A stretch of DNA of 64,000 nt from Chloroflexota bacterium. Its GTDB lineage: Bacteria > Chloroflexota > Anaerolineae > UBA7937 > B3-Chlor. The translations under genes and the position numbers were made by a program. Under the pieces are notes generated by a model that was not told where the DNA came from, searched no databases, and worked only from the letters and a program-made list of their open reading frames with translations. The DNA lies in NCBI GenBank assembly GCA_030603665.1, contig JAUVXJ010000010.1, positions 94,937 to 158,936 on the forward strand. The letters run 5' to 3'. This document shows, in pieces, positions 37,793 to 46,380 of this stretch; positions within the stretch are counted from its first letter, which is position 1; each line of letters begins with the position of its first letter.

Positions 37793-38616
37793 GAATCAGC
37801 CTCTCTACCGCGTCGCTGTACCTGTACCCCCTTCGTCGTATCTTCGCCCTGACCAAGGACATAGGGTATGAAGGGCTGGAGGTAGCTCTCAGCCCAGAGA
37901 TCCTCGCCAGGGGGAGCGGCTACGTGCGGCAGCTGGCGCAGGAGTACGGCCTCCCCGTCCTCACACTTCATCCTCCAATGATCCCTGTGCCATGGCGGAC
38001 AGATCATCATAAGCTGTTGCCCCAGATGATCCCCGTGGCGCGGGATCTGGGTTGCCGGTTCATCGTTATTCATGTACCCAAGGCGCAGAGTTTGTCTGAG
38101 GCCATGGGCAGGGAGTACGTGGGCGCAGTCCAGGCTTGCGTCGAGGAGCTCAAGGGGTCTTCCCCCAGGTTGTGTGTGGAGAACCAGGCCGTGTTTCGGT
38201 CCAGCGACAGGCGGTACGCCCTCAGCACTCCCGCCAGTCTGCACCGATTCGCGGAGGAGTACGATGTCGCCGTGACGCTGGACACCGCCCATGCGGCGTC
38301 CTTCCCCTATGACCTGCTTGAAGCCTACGAGACGCTGGGAAACAGGTTGGTCAATATCCATCTGAGCGACTTTCGGCACGGCCTGACCATCCCTCCCTGG
38401 TTCAACCTGCACAGCTATTTCAAACACCACCAGGTTCCCGGGGACGCGGACCTGCCACTCCTACCATTGCTGAAGCGCCTCAGAGCGGATTCCTACCAGG
38501 GCCTGATCACTGTTGAGGTCAGTCCCTTCGCACTGGAGATCTGGCACCCACATCGTGTCAGGGATAACCTTTTGAGGTGTCTCGATTTCGCGCGAGGAGC
38601 GCTGGCAGTTGGCTGA
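37789..38616 (+). CDS. Xylose-isomerase-like TIM-barrel protein
   Basis: 275 residues with the AP-endonuclease-2/sugar isomerase fold: MRISLSTASLYLYPL, GYEGLEVALSPEI, LTLHPPM, FIVIHVPKA, LCVENQ, TLDTAH and LVNIHLSDF. These strand ends supply the usual His, Glu and Asp metal ligands. The family includes sugar epimerases and endonuclease IV; the precise activity cannot be told. The start is a TTG whose last bases form the TGA of nadD, so translation is coupled. Confidence 0.8.
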   Translation: MRISLSTASLYLYPLRRIFALTKDIGYEGLEVALSPEILARGSGYVRQLAQEYGLPVLTLHPPMIPVPWRTDHHKLLPQMIPVARDLGCRFIVIHVPKAQSLSEAMGREYVGAVQACVEELKGSSPRLCVENQAVFRSSDRRYALSTPASLHRFAEEYDVAVTLDTAHAASFPYDLLEAYETLGNRLVNIHLSDFRHGLTIPPWFNLHSYFKHHQVPGDADLPLLPLLKRLRADSYQGLITVEVSPFALEIWHPHRVRDNLLRCLDFARGALAVG

Positions 38617-38674
38617 AGGCATCGATGTGAAGAGGGCCAGGAAGGTACGTAGATGGCCCTGGGTGAGGTGAAAG

Positions 38675-39511
38675 TTGGTAAATGAGAGGACAACGGATAG
38701 CGGGATGAAGGGTGCCTCCCGGCGCCGCACGCTTGCCTTGGCGATCATTGGAACCGTTGCCATCGTGGTGCTGATCCTGCTCTCTCCACTCTGGCCACTA
38801 CCTTTTCTAGACAAGCTGGACCTGGCAGGGTCCGCTGTGTGCGGTCGCCTACCGGATCATTCGCTCCACATCGCTGGGCGGCAGCTTCCTCTCTGCGCCA
38901 GATGCACAGGCACCTTCCTCGGTATCTTGCTCGGCTTCGGCAGCCTGGTGATCTTGGGGAAGAGAAAGACAGCCCAGATGCCGCCGGCCGCAGTCGTAGG
39001 TCTCTTGGTTGGTTTCATCTTCCTGATGGCCGTCGATGGAGTGAACTCCTATCTATCTCTGCTTCTCAACAGGCCATTGCTCTACACACCCCATAACCTG
39101 CTTCGACTGGCCACTGGCACTTTGCACGGTCTTGCGCTCGGCATCATCGTCTTTCCCATCTTCAACTTCACGCTGTGGAAGGAGCCCGACAAGAAACCGG
39201 CTCTCTCTGGCTTCCGGGAGCTGGGCCTCATTCTGCTGGTGCTCGTAGTTCCCACGGTGCTCCTGGTGCAGACGGAGCTGGACGTGCTCCTCTATCCCGT
39301 GGCTACCCTCAGCGTCATGGGCGTTCTAGCCATTCTCACGCTGCTGAACTCCATGGTTGTGATCATTGCCATGCGGCGAGAGGCGGAGGCGGTTGCCTGG
39401 TGGGATGCTGGCCTGGCAATCGCGTTGGGTTTCGCCGCAGCCATGGTGGAACTCGGCATCATCGCTCTGCTGCGATGGCAGTTCAGTGCCACACTGGGGA
39501 TTCCTTTTTGA
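38675..39511 (+). CDS. DUF2085 membrane protein
   Basis: 278 residues, seven or so hydrophobic segments. The signature is a cysteine-rich stretch between the first spans (SAVCGRLPDHSLHIAGRQLP, then LCARCTGTFLG), which defines DUF2085 and may bind a metal. A TTG start at 38675 is preceded by GAGGTG; the in-frame ATG at 38705 is an alternative. The gene follows the obgE-nadD-TIM barrel group by 58 bp. Function is unknown. Confidence 0.75.
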   Translation: MVNERTTDSGMKGASRRRTLALAIIGTVAIVVLILLSPLWPLPFLDKLDLAGSAVCGRLPDHSLHIAGRQLPLCARCTGTFLGILLGFGSLVILGKRKTAQMPPAAVVGLLVGFIFLMAVDGVNSYLSLLLNRPLLYTPHNLLRLATGTLHGLALGIIVFPIFNFTLWKEPDKKPALSGFRELGLILLVLVVPTVLLVQTELDVLLYPVATLSVMGVLAILTLLNSMVVIIAMRREAEAVAWWDAGLAIALGFAAAMVELGIIALLRWQFSATLGIPF

Positions 39512-39643
39512 CCACCACGCCGCGCCTGCCAGAAAACCCCACGGCGGAGATTCACGTGCTCCGCACGATCGGTGACTTGCCGGCACTTGCTGCGGCCCGG
39601 CGGTGCTGTGGCGTTTGGGTCTCCAAGCCGGGCTGTCTTGCGA

Positions 39644-39672
39644 TTGCCAAGATATCGGACTGATGATATAAT
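39644..39672 (+). promoter_or_regulatory. Promoter of the DUF4013 gene
   Basis: -35 TTGCCA (39644-39649), 17-bp spacer, -10 TATAAT (39667-39672). It gives a leader of about 158 nt, far longer than at most promoters of this window. Confidence 0.7.
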
Positions 39673-39679
39673 GGTCTAA

Positions 39680-39837
39680 TTCCTGCAGGGGTCACCGCTT
39701 GGTGCGGGGCACCTAGAGGCTGTAGAGCAGGCGAAACCGCATTCTCCGTCGAAGGGAGGTGATGAACCCGTAGGGTTGCAGCGAGGTGAGCAGCGCCAGC
39801 AGGCGTATAGATCCAACACAAAGGAGGTAGGGTCGAA
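39680..39837 (+). promoter_or_regulatory. Long, possibly structured 5' leader of the DUF4013 gene
   Basis: The leader contains a hairpin-forming segment (ACCGCTTGGTGCGGG), a near-perfect anti-16S sequence GGGAGGTGATG at about 39754 that opens a three-codon frame (ATG AAC CCG TAG), and the true AGGAGG site 10 nt before the ATG at 39838. I cannot match it to a known riboswitch. Confidence 0.35.
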
Positions 39838-40488
39838 ATGACTCTCGATATCGGTAGATCATTCACGTACATGTTCGAGGATGAAAGCTGGATCATGAAG
39901 ATCGTCGTCGGCGGCATCCTGCTCTTCATCCCCATCGTCAACTTCATGGTCCTGGGCTACATGCTGGAGGCGCTGAAGAGGTCAGCCGATGGTGTGGATG
40001 TGCCCCTTCCAGAGTGGGACGACTTTGGCGGCAAGTTCATGAAGGGCTTGATGCTCCTCCTCATCGGAGTCGTGTACACCATCCCCATCTGGCTTGTCGG
40101 CTGCGTGATATGGGTTCTGTTGTTCGCTGCGGGCGCCGCTGAGAGCGACACACTGCTGAATCTCGTGGGGCTGGTCAACGCCTGCGCGAGCTGTCTCTAT
40201 CTGGTCTGGGGCATTGTCGTGTGGATCATCATGCCGGCAGCCTGGATCAGGTATGCTGTGACTGGCGAGTTCATGTCCGCCTTCCAGTTCGGTGAGCTTT
40301 TCAGCTTCATCAGCAGCAACGTGGCCAACTACATCGTGGCCATCATTCTGGCTGGAGTGGCTGGCTTCATCGCTGGGTTCGGCACGATAGCTTGTCTAGT
40401 GGGTGTGCTCTTCACCATGTTCTGGGCGTACTTGGTGATGGCGCACGTGCTAGGCCAGGTGCAGCGCGAGTCGCTGGCCGTCGCCTGA
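39838..40488 (+). CDS. DUF4013 membrane protein
   Basis: 216 residues with four to five membrane spans and a short N-terminal MTLDIGRSFTYMFEDESW. The segment LGYMLEALKRSADGVDVPLP, then EWDDFGGKF, is the DUF4013 hallmark. Function is unknown. An AGGAGG site precedes the ATG. A 28-bp perfect palindrome starts 21 bp after the stop. Confidence 0.78.
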   Translation: MTLDIGRSFTYMFEDESWIMKIVVGGILLFIPIVNFMVLGYMLEALKRSADGVDVPLPEWDDFGGKFMKGLMLLLIGVVYTIPIWLVGCVIWVLLFAAGAAESDTLLNLVGLVNACASCLYLVWGIVVWIIMPAAWIRYAVTGEFMSAFQFGELFSFISSNVANYIVAIILAGVAGFIAGFGTIACLVGVLFTMFWAYLVMAHVLGQVQRESLAVA

Positions 40489-40508
40489 TACCACAGATGT
40501 CAAACAAA

Positions 40509-40536
40509 GGAGCGAAGGATAGCTATCCTTCGCTCC
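40509..40536. terminator. 28-bp perfect palindrome
   Basis: GGAGCGAAGGATAG followed directly by its reverse complement CTATCCTTCGCTCC, with no spacer. In RNA it would fold into a very stable hairpin, suitable as a transcript end for the gene ending at 40488. The flank is T-rich only when read leftward. It could instead be a protein-binding site. Confidence 0.5.
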
Positions 40537-40670
40537 TGCCCGTAGTGGAAGGTGCTCCGGCCGTAGCCTACATCAAGTGCGGCTGATTGGCCGGAGACAT
40601 CCGCGCCTGGGGCTGGCCTTGATTCCTCCAGAGGCACCCCTTACTTCCGCTCGTGAGTCTGGAAGATCCG

Positions 40671-41243
40671 ATGATAGAAGCGCTCTCTGGAATCCTTAGC
40701 GCCTTCGGGCTTTCGGCCTCGGCAGGATTGAATGCCTATCTACCCCTGCTGATCGTGGCCCTGGTGGCCCGCTTCACCGACCTGATCACCCTGGGCCCGC
40801 CGTACCATCACCTGACCAGCGGATGGGTCATCCTCGTGCTCGCCGTGCTACTGGTCATCGAGCTATTCGCTGACCGGATCGCTGTGCTGGACTCGGCTAA
40901 CGACGTCTTGCAGACCTTCATCCGTCCCACAGCAGGGGCCATCCTCTTCGCAGCCAGCGCCAACGTGATCAGCGACATGCACCCTGTCTTGGCCCTGGTT
41001 TGCGGGCTGGTCGTGGCTGGTGGAATTCACGCTGCGAAGGCTACGCTCAGGCCGGTGGTCACTGGGGCCAGCGGAGGTGTCCTCAATCCGGTCGTCAGTA
41101 CGGTGGAGGATGTGGCGGCCTTCGTACTGACTTTGATCTCCATCTTGATCCCCCTGCTAATAGGGTTCCTGCTGGGCGCCATCTTAGTGGGAGGTCTTTG
41201 GTGGTTGCGCAGGCGGGGAAGCCGCCGAGCGCAATCGAGCTGA
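40671..41243 (+). CDS. DUF4126 membrane protein
   Basis: 190 residues. The N-terminal MIEALSGILSAFGLSASAGL, then NAYLPLLIVAL, is diagnostic of DUF4126, with ELFADRIAVLDSANDVLQTF and a glycine-rich VVTGASGGVLNPVVS later. Four to five membrane spans. Function is unknown. ATG 40671 follows a weak GGAAG; a GTG at 40653 is in frame. The downstream Wzz-like gene is convergent. Confidence 0.75.
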   Translation: MIEALSGILSAFGLSASAGLNAYLPLLIVALVARFTDLITLGPPYHHLTSGWVILVLAVLLVIELFADRIAVLDSANDVLQTFIRPTAGAILFAASANVISDMHPVLALVCGLVVAGGIHAAKATLRPVVTGASGGVLNPVVSTVEDVAAFVLTLISILIPLLIGFLLGAILVGGLWWLRRRGSRRAQSS

Positions 41244-41269
41244 GCCCCCAGGGGATTCTCAAGAGGGCA

Positions 41270-41986
41270 TCAGGGTTGACGGTTCCACGGAAGACGCTCC
41301 CGCCAGCCGGGGGGCGGAAGGCGTCCCAATACGCTCATCCCCAGCGCCTCCACCTCCTCGGGCTCGCGAATCGTGTCATCGAGGTAGTGCAGCAGGAAGG
41401 CGAGGCCGATACCGGCCAGTAGGGCCAGGGCCAACCGGATTGGTGTTTCGAGGCGATCCTTCAAACTGATCCCGAGAGGCACGACTCTGGGCGGATCAAT
41501 CACGAACACCTCTGCCCCTTCGGAACCCAACTGCTTGAAGTACTTGGCGTTCTCCTCCTTGAGGGTCTCGCTAGCTGCCTCAGCGATGGCCCGAAGCTGT
41601 GCCTCGTCGGGCCAGGTGATGTGCATGGTCAGGATGCGGTGCTGCTTCTCGGAGACGGTGAATCCCTGAATCGCCCCCGCCGGAACCACTATCCCCTGGC
41701 CTGCCAGCCGCGCGCTTACGTCACCTGCGAAGGACTGGCTCTTCACAATCTCCGTGAAGTCGTCAGCTATGTATTCCGAGGCCAGGTAGGACGAATAGAG
41801 AGGGTCCATCGTTATCCTCTCCTCGTCAGATTCCGGAGAGACTCCTATTGTGAATCTCATCGAGGCCTGGAACATGGGGGTTGGGTGAGGGCGATAGACG
41901 GCGCTTCCCACCAGGACGAGCAGGAGCACGCCCGCCACAATCCACCATCGGCGCCAGAGGATTCTCCAGTATTCGCGCAGTTCCAT
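41270..41986 (-). CDS. Wzz-type chain-length determinant protein
   Basis: 238 residues. A cytoplasmic MELREYWRILWRRWW start, a first membrane span (about 17-30), a mainly extracellular helical middle and a second span near residue 190 (LALALLAGIGLAFLLHYLDD). The tail contains EPEEVEALGMSVLGRLP, the proline-rich end before the kinase part in BY-kinases, but no tyrosine-kinase domain is attached. It would set the length of an exported polysaccharide. A GT4 glycosyltransferase gene lies upstream on the same strand. Confidence 0.85.
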   Translation of the reverse strand: MELREYWRILWRRWWIVAGVLLLVLVGSAVYRPHPTPMFQASMRFTIGVSPESDEERITMDPLYSSYLASEYIADDFTEIVKSQSFAGDVSARLAGQGIVVPAGAIQGFTVSEKQHRILTMHITWPDEAQLRAIAEAASETLKEENAKYFKQLGSEGAEVFVIDPPRVVPLGISLKDRLETPIRLALALLAGIGLAFLLHYLDDTIREPEEVEALGMSVLGRLPPPGWRERLPWNRQP

Positions 41987-42138
41987 GTCGCCAGTTCTCC
42001 TTCTCCAGGCTAGCCCGCAGGCGCCAACGATTCCTACGTGAACTCAGCTACTCCGGCCGGGGCCCTCTCTGGGTAGCTGTCTCCGACGCAAACCTGCACG
42101 TGCCACACTTGGCCTTCACAGTAGCACGCCAACCGTCA

Positions 42139-43239
42139 TTATCGTCCGAGCTTCTCGTCCACGAACGCCCGCAGCTTGTCCTGGAAAGTCTCCTTGTCGA
42201 AACCTTGAGCGTGCTGCCTGACGGTGGCGCTGTCGAAAGTATCATCGTCGAACTTGGATATCGCATCTGCGAGAGATTCCGCTGTTTGCTCCCGGAAGAA
42301 GACGCCGGTGGCGCCTTCGACTACCGTTTCCAGGGCTCCCCCGGCGGCATAGGCGATGACCGGGCGGCCTGCAGCCTGCGCCTCCAGAGGGGCGATGCCG
42401 AAGTCCTCTTCGCCGGGAAAGACGAAGGCCCTGCACCTGGACACGTACTGCTCCACCTGGTCGCCGGACACTCGACCCAGGAACTGAATGTTCGGCTTTG
42501 CCATGGCCTGTAGTCGCGAGCGGTCCCGACCGTCCCCCACGATCTTCAGGGGCAAGCCCGACATGTTGAAAGCTTCCACAGCCAGATCTATACGCTTGTA
42601 GGGGATCAAGCGGGACACAATGAGGAAGTAGTCCTCGTGATCCTCCCGTACCTGGAAACGCTGAACATCTACCGGAGGATGAATGACCACGGCGTCCCGC
42701 CGGTAGAACCTGAGGACGCGTTGGCGAACGGTCTCCGAGATGGCCACGAAATGCTCCACTCTGTCCGCAGCCGCTTTGTCCCACAGGCGAAGGTTGTGCA
42801 GAATGGGAGACAGAAGAGCTCCAGCCAATGGATTGACTCGCTCGTGCTGAACATAGCTGTGATAGTTCCACAGAAAGCGCGTCGGTGTCAGGCAGTAGCA
42901 GATGTGTACCGTGTCCGGTGGTGTGATCACGCCGTGACAGAAGGCACTCTTGTTGCTGATCACCAGGTCATATCCGCGAAGATCGAACCCCTCGAACGCC
43001 ATCGGATACAGGGGCAGAAATGGTTGGTGATGTGTCTTGATTAGTGGCAGTCTGTTCAGCCAGGACGTACGTACGTCCCACGCCCGGTATTTCTCGGGCA
43101 TCGCCTCGCGCCAATAGATGGAGGTATAGACGGGGGCCTCTGGGTACAGGTCCTTCAAGACCTCCAGGACCCCCTCTGCACCACCCAACTGGTTCAACCA
43201 GTCGTGAACGATCGCTACTTTCAAGGGACGCGTTCTCAA
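42139..43239 (-). CDS. GT4 family glycosyltransferase
   Basis: 366 residues, GT-B fold. The N-terminal KVAIVHDWLNQLGGAEGVLE and the C-terminal donor-binding EEDFGIAPLEAQAAGRPVIA (E-x7-E) are both present, with LIVSRLIPYKRIDLAVEAF in between. It should transfer a sugar from a nucleotide donor during surface-polysaccharide assembly. The start codon lies at the stop of the carbamate kinase gene, so the two are translationally linked despite unrelated functions. A Wzz gene follows. Confidence 0.9.
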   Translation of the reverse strand: MRTRPLKVAIVHDWLNQLGGAEGVLEVLKDLYPEAPVYTSIYWREAMPEKYRAWDVRTSWLNRLPLIKTHHQPFLPLYPMAFEGFDLRGYDLVISNKSAFCHGVITPPDTVHICYCLTPTRFLWNYHSYVQHERVNPLAGALLSPILHNLRLWDKAAADRVEHFVAISETVRQRVLRFYRRDAVVIHPPVDVQRFQVREDHEDYFLIVSRLIPYKRIDLAVEAFNMSGLPLKIVGDGRDRSRLQAMAKPNIQFLGRVSGDQVEQYVSRCRAFVFPGEEDFGIAPLEAQAAGRPVIAYAAGGALETVVEGATGVFFREQTAESLADAISKFDDDTFDSATVRQHAQGFDKETFQDKLRAFVDEKLGR

Positions 43240-43240
43240 G

Positions 43241-44185
43241 TCACTGCAAGGTGATCCTGGTACCGGTCTCGCCTCGCAGCGCCCGCGCCAGGTTCTCCGG
43301 TGAGGTGATGAGGGCCTCCTGACCGCCTCGCTCCAGGAACTGGACGACCGCTCTCATCTTGGGTCCCATGCTCCCCGGAGGGAAGTGGCCCTGGTCGAGG
43401 TATTCTCTCACTTCGGCTACCGTCAAGTGATCCAGGGGCTTCTGATCTGGCTTGCCGTAATTGAGATAGACCTTCTCAACGGCTGTGGAGATCAGGAGCA
43501 GATCAGCCTCGAGGCCGGTGGCTAAGAGTCCGGAGGCATAGTCCTTGTCTATCACAGCCTCCACGCCATGCAAGTCGCCTTGCTCATCTCGGACCACGGG
43601 GATTCCCCCGCCTCCCACTCCTACGACCACAAAGCCTGCCGCCAGCAGGGTTCGGATGGCCTCCAACTCCACAATCTCTTTGGGAATGGGGGATGGCACC
43701 ACCCGCCGCCAGCCCCGGCCTGCGTCCTCAATGATCGCCCAATCTTGCTCACGCTGATAGTGGCGTGCCCTATCCTCATCGTAGAAGGGACCAATGGGTT
43801 TCGTAGGGTTGTCAAACCCCGGATCATCGCTATCCACGACGACCTGGGTCACCACCGTGACGACGGGCACTTCAGTCTCGATCCGGCGCAACCGGTTGGT
43901 CAGCAGTTGCTGGATCATGTATCCAAGTGCACCCTGCGTGTCAGCTCCGCACGAGTCCATCGGAACTGTGTGCAGAACGTTGCTAGCAAGCTCTGAGCGA
44001 AGCAAGATGAAACCCACCTGCGGACCGTTGCCGTGGGTTATTACCACCCTCCAGCCCTCCTTGATGATGTCGGCGATATGCAGGCATGTCTCTTCGGCAC
44101 TGGCAAACTGATCCGGAACGGTCTGATGCTCCTTATCCCTGACAAGGGAGTTTCCTCCTATGGCTACCACTGCGGTCTTGGTCAC
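43241..44185 (-). CDS. arcC: Carbamate kinase
   Basis: 314 residues from a GTG that follows GGAGG by 6 nt. It makes ATP from carbamoyl phosphate and ADP, releasing ammonia and CO2. The amino-acid-kinase signatures are AVVAIGGNSLV, THGNGPQVG, VGVGGGGIPVV and DKDYASGLLA, with GHFPPGSMGPKMRA near the end. No arginine deiminase gene is nearby; the transcarbamylases at 3.4-5.4 kb are the likely source of carbamoyl phosphate. It has its own promoter, divergent from a histidine-kinase gene, and abuts a GT4 gene downstream. Confidence 0.95.
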   Translation of the reverse strand: MTKTAVVAIGGNSLVRDKEHQTVPDQFASAEETCLHIADIIKEGWRVVITHGNGPQVGFILLRSELASNVLHTVPMDSCGADTQGALGYMIQQLLTNRLRRIETEVPVVTVVTQVVVDSDDPGFDNPTKPIGPFYDEDRARHYQREQDWAIIEDAGRGWRRVVPSPIPKEIVELEAIRTLLAAGFVVVGVGGGGIPVVRDEQGDLHGVEAVIDKDYASGLLATGLEADLLLISTAVEKVYLNYGKPDQKPLDHLTVAEVREYLDQGHFPPGSMGPKMRAVVQFLERGGQEALITSPENLARALRGETGTRITLQ

Positions 44186-44302
44186 ACAAAGCCTCCATGA
44201 GCCCTGAGAATGCTTGCGGTGTGGGACGTCGTCCCTGCAAGCCTCGGCGAATCCGCGTGCGCGGATCAAGCGTCCTGCCGTGAATGCCGCCCGACAGAGC
44301 GA

Positions 44303-44331
44303 ACTATACCAGCTTTGTCATTCACAATCAA
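44303..44331 (-). promoter_or_regulatory. Promoter of arcC
   Basis: Read leftward: -35 TTGATT (44326-44331), 17-bp spacer, -10 TATAGT (44303-44308). It lies back to back with the promoter of the response-regulator/kinase gene. Confidence 0.6.
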
Positions 44332-44346
44332 CCTTCTCGTCCCACG

Positions 44347-44375
44347 TTGCGACCCTGAATCATCGATGCTAGAAT
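44347..44375 (+). promoter_or_regulatory. Promoter of the response-regulator/histidine-kinase gene
   Basis: -35 TTGCGA (44347-44352), 17-bp spacer, -10 TAGAAT (44370-44375). The two divergent -35 boxes are 15 bp apart, so one regulator could control both genes. Confidence 0.6.
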
Positions 44376-44418
44376 GGTTCTTGGAGTCCCCCAGGTACGG
44401 GAGATGGTTTGAGTAAGG

Positions 44419-46350
44419 ATGACTAAGGAAACTGTTCTCATTGTAGATGACGACACCAGGAATGTGGAGTTCCTGAGGGACTCGCTATTGGTGCCCAGCG
44501 GCTACACAGCCCTCTGTGCCACGGACGGGGAGGAGGCGGTACGCCTGGCGCTGACAGAGGAGCCAGACTTGATTCTCCTCGATCTTCAGATGCCCAAGAT
44601 GAATGGCTTTCACGTCCTTGAGGCGTTGAACAGGCAAGGCAGAGAGATCCCCACTATTCTCATTACCGCCCACGGCTCGGAGAGCGTGGCCATGGAGGCT
44701 TTCCGCCTGGGGGTGAGAGACTACTTTCCGAAGCCTTTCAAGGCGGCCGAGATTATGGCGGCGGTCGAGCGCTCACTGACAGAGGCGCGCCTCAGAAGGG
44801 ACAAGGAGGAACTGGCTGCACGGCTCGAGCAGGTCAACCGTCAGCTGGAACAGAGGATAGAAGAACTGACCATTCTCTACGGCATCAGCAAGTCGGTTAC
44901 CTCTTTGCTCGATCTGGACAAACTGCTGGCCCGAATAGTAGAAGCAACCATGTATGTCACTCGCGCCGAGGAGACATCCCTGTTTCTCCTGGACGAGACG
45001 ACGCAGGATCTCCAACTCAGATCCGTTCAGGGCGTTGGTGATCGTGAGGCTCGACCTGTGAGGAAGAGCACCGACAATGCGGTGGTGCGGGAGGTGATGG
45101 ACACTGGGCGGGCGGCCTTGATTCCGACCGCCGGCACGCATGAGTCGCCCCCCCCTGAGTCGAGGCTTGCCGTGCCGTTGAGAGCCAGGCGAGGAACCAT
45201 AGGCGTATTGCACGCCACTCGCAAGATGGCCATGGAGCCCTTCTCGGATAGAGATCGGTACCAACTTTCATTGTTCGCCGACCATGCCGCCATTGCCATC
45301 GAGAATGCCAGACTCTTCGCGGAGGTTGAGGAACAGAGAAGCAAGCTGGAGACTATTCTCATCGGTAGTGAAGATCTGATCATCGTGACCGACGAGTTGG
45401 GACTGGTGCTCCTCGCCAATCCAGCTGCGGCGGATGCCTTCAGTCTTGAAATGGAGGGGATGATAGGCAAACCCCTGTTGGAGGTGGCTGGCAGCGAGGC
45501 CCTGGATCGACTCTTTGATCTGCCACTGACCAGCAACGGTGTGCGGAGTCTGGAGATCCCCCTGGTCGATGGCCGGACCTTCCATGCCAGTCTTGGTCCG
45601 GTGGCCGACGTGGGATGGGCCCTGATCATGCGAGACATCAGCCACCTCAAAGAACTTGACAAGATGAAGTCAGACTTCGTAGCCACCATCACTCACGACC
45701 TGCGGTCCCCGCTGACGGCCATTCAAGGCGCTCTTGCGCTCCTCCCCGAGCTTGGAGGGCTCACTGGTGAACAGCAGGAATTCACAGAACGAGCCATGAG
45801 AAACGTGGAGCACATGGACACGCTGATCAGGAACCTGCTGGATATTGGGCGGATCGAGGCCGGGCTAGAAATGGAGATGGAGCCCATTCGCCTGGATGCT
45901 GTGATCGAGGAAGTGGTGGCCAATCTGCTGGGAGGGGCTAGGAGCAAGGGGCTGGTGCTGCAGGCTGTGGTGCCCGACGATGTGCCGCCGGTGAGGGGAA
46001 ACCACACGCGACTCATGCAGGTGATGACCAACCTGCTGGACAACGCCATCCGGTACACTCCTCGCGGGGGCAAGATCACCGTGCGCGTGGAAGACGCTGG
46101 AGAACAGGTGACCGTGTCCGTGAGTGACACAGGTGTAGGCATCCCGGCTCACGCCAAGGCTCACATCTTCGACAAGTTCTATCGCGTGGAGGGCGCGGAG
46201 ACTCGAGAACTGGAAGGCATAGGCCTCGGCTTGGCCACAGTGAAATCCATTGTGGAGAAGCACGGCGGGAAGATCTCGGTGGAGAGCACGGAAGGGGAAG
46301 GAAGCACCTTCTACTTCAGCCTACCCCAGGTCGAGCCAGAATCAGACTGA
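44419..46350 (+). CDS. Hybrid response regulator/GAF/PAS/histidine kinase
   Basis: 643 residues, no membrane span. A receiver domain (about 4-120, phosphoacceptor D55 in LILLDLQMP), a coiled coil (about 120-155), a GAF domain (about 160-300), a PAS domain (about 305-405), a HisKA dimerisation helix with H426 in ATITHDLRSPLTA, and an ATPase domain with NLLDNAIRYTPRGG, DTGVGIP and GIGLGLA. With the receiver at the N-terminus and the kinase at the C-terminus, it is probably an intermediate in a cytoplasmic phosphorelay. The cognate partner is not in the window. Confidence 0.92.
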   Translation: MTKETVLIVDDDTRNVEFLRDSLLVPSGYTALCATDGEEAVRLALTEEPDLILLDLQMPKMNGFHVLEALNRQGREIPTILITAHGSESVAMEAFRLGVRDYFPKPFKAAEIMAAVERSLTEARLRRDKEELAARLEQVNRQLEQRIEELTILYGISKSVTSLLDLDKLLARIVEATMYVTRAEETSLFLLDETTQDLQLRSVQGVGDREARPVRKSTDNAVVREVMDTGRAALIPTAGTHESPPPESRLAVPLRARRGTIGVLHATRKMAMEPFSDRDRYQLSLFADHAAIAIENARLFAEVEEQRSKLETILIGSEDLIIVTDELGLVLLANPAAADAFSLEMEGMIGKPLLEVAGSEALDRLFDLPLTSNGVRSLEIPLVDGRTFHASLGPVADVGWALIMRDISHLKELDKMKSDFVATITHDLRSPLTAIQGALALLPELGGLTGEQQEFTERAMRNVEHMDTLIRNLLDIGRIEAGLEMEMEPIRLDAVIEEVVANLLGGARSKGLVLQAVVPDDVPPVRGNHTRLMQVMTNLLDNAIRYTPRGGKITVRVEDAGEQVTVSVSDTGVGIPAHAKAHIFDKFYRVEGAETRELEGIGLGLATVKSIVEKHGGKISVESTEGEGSTFYFSLPQVEPESD

Positions 46351-46380
46351 GAGCAGGGAATTCTTGCAGCCCGGAGTGCG

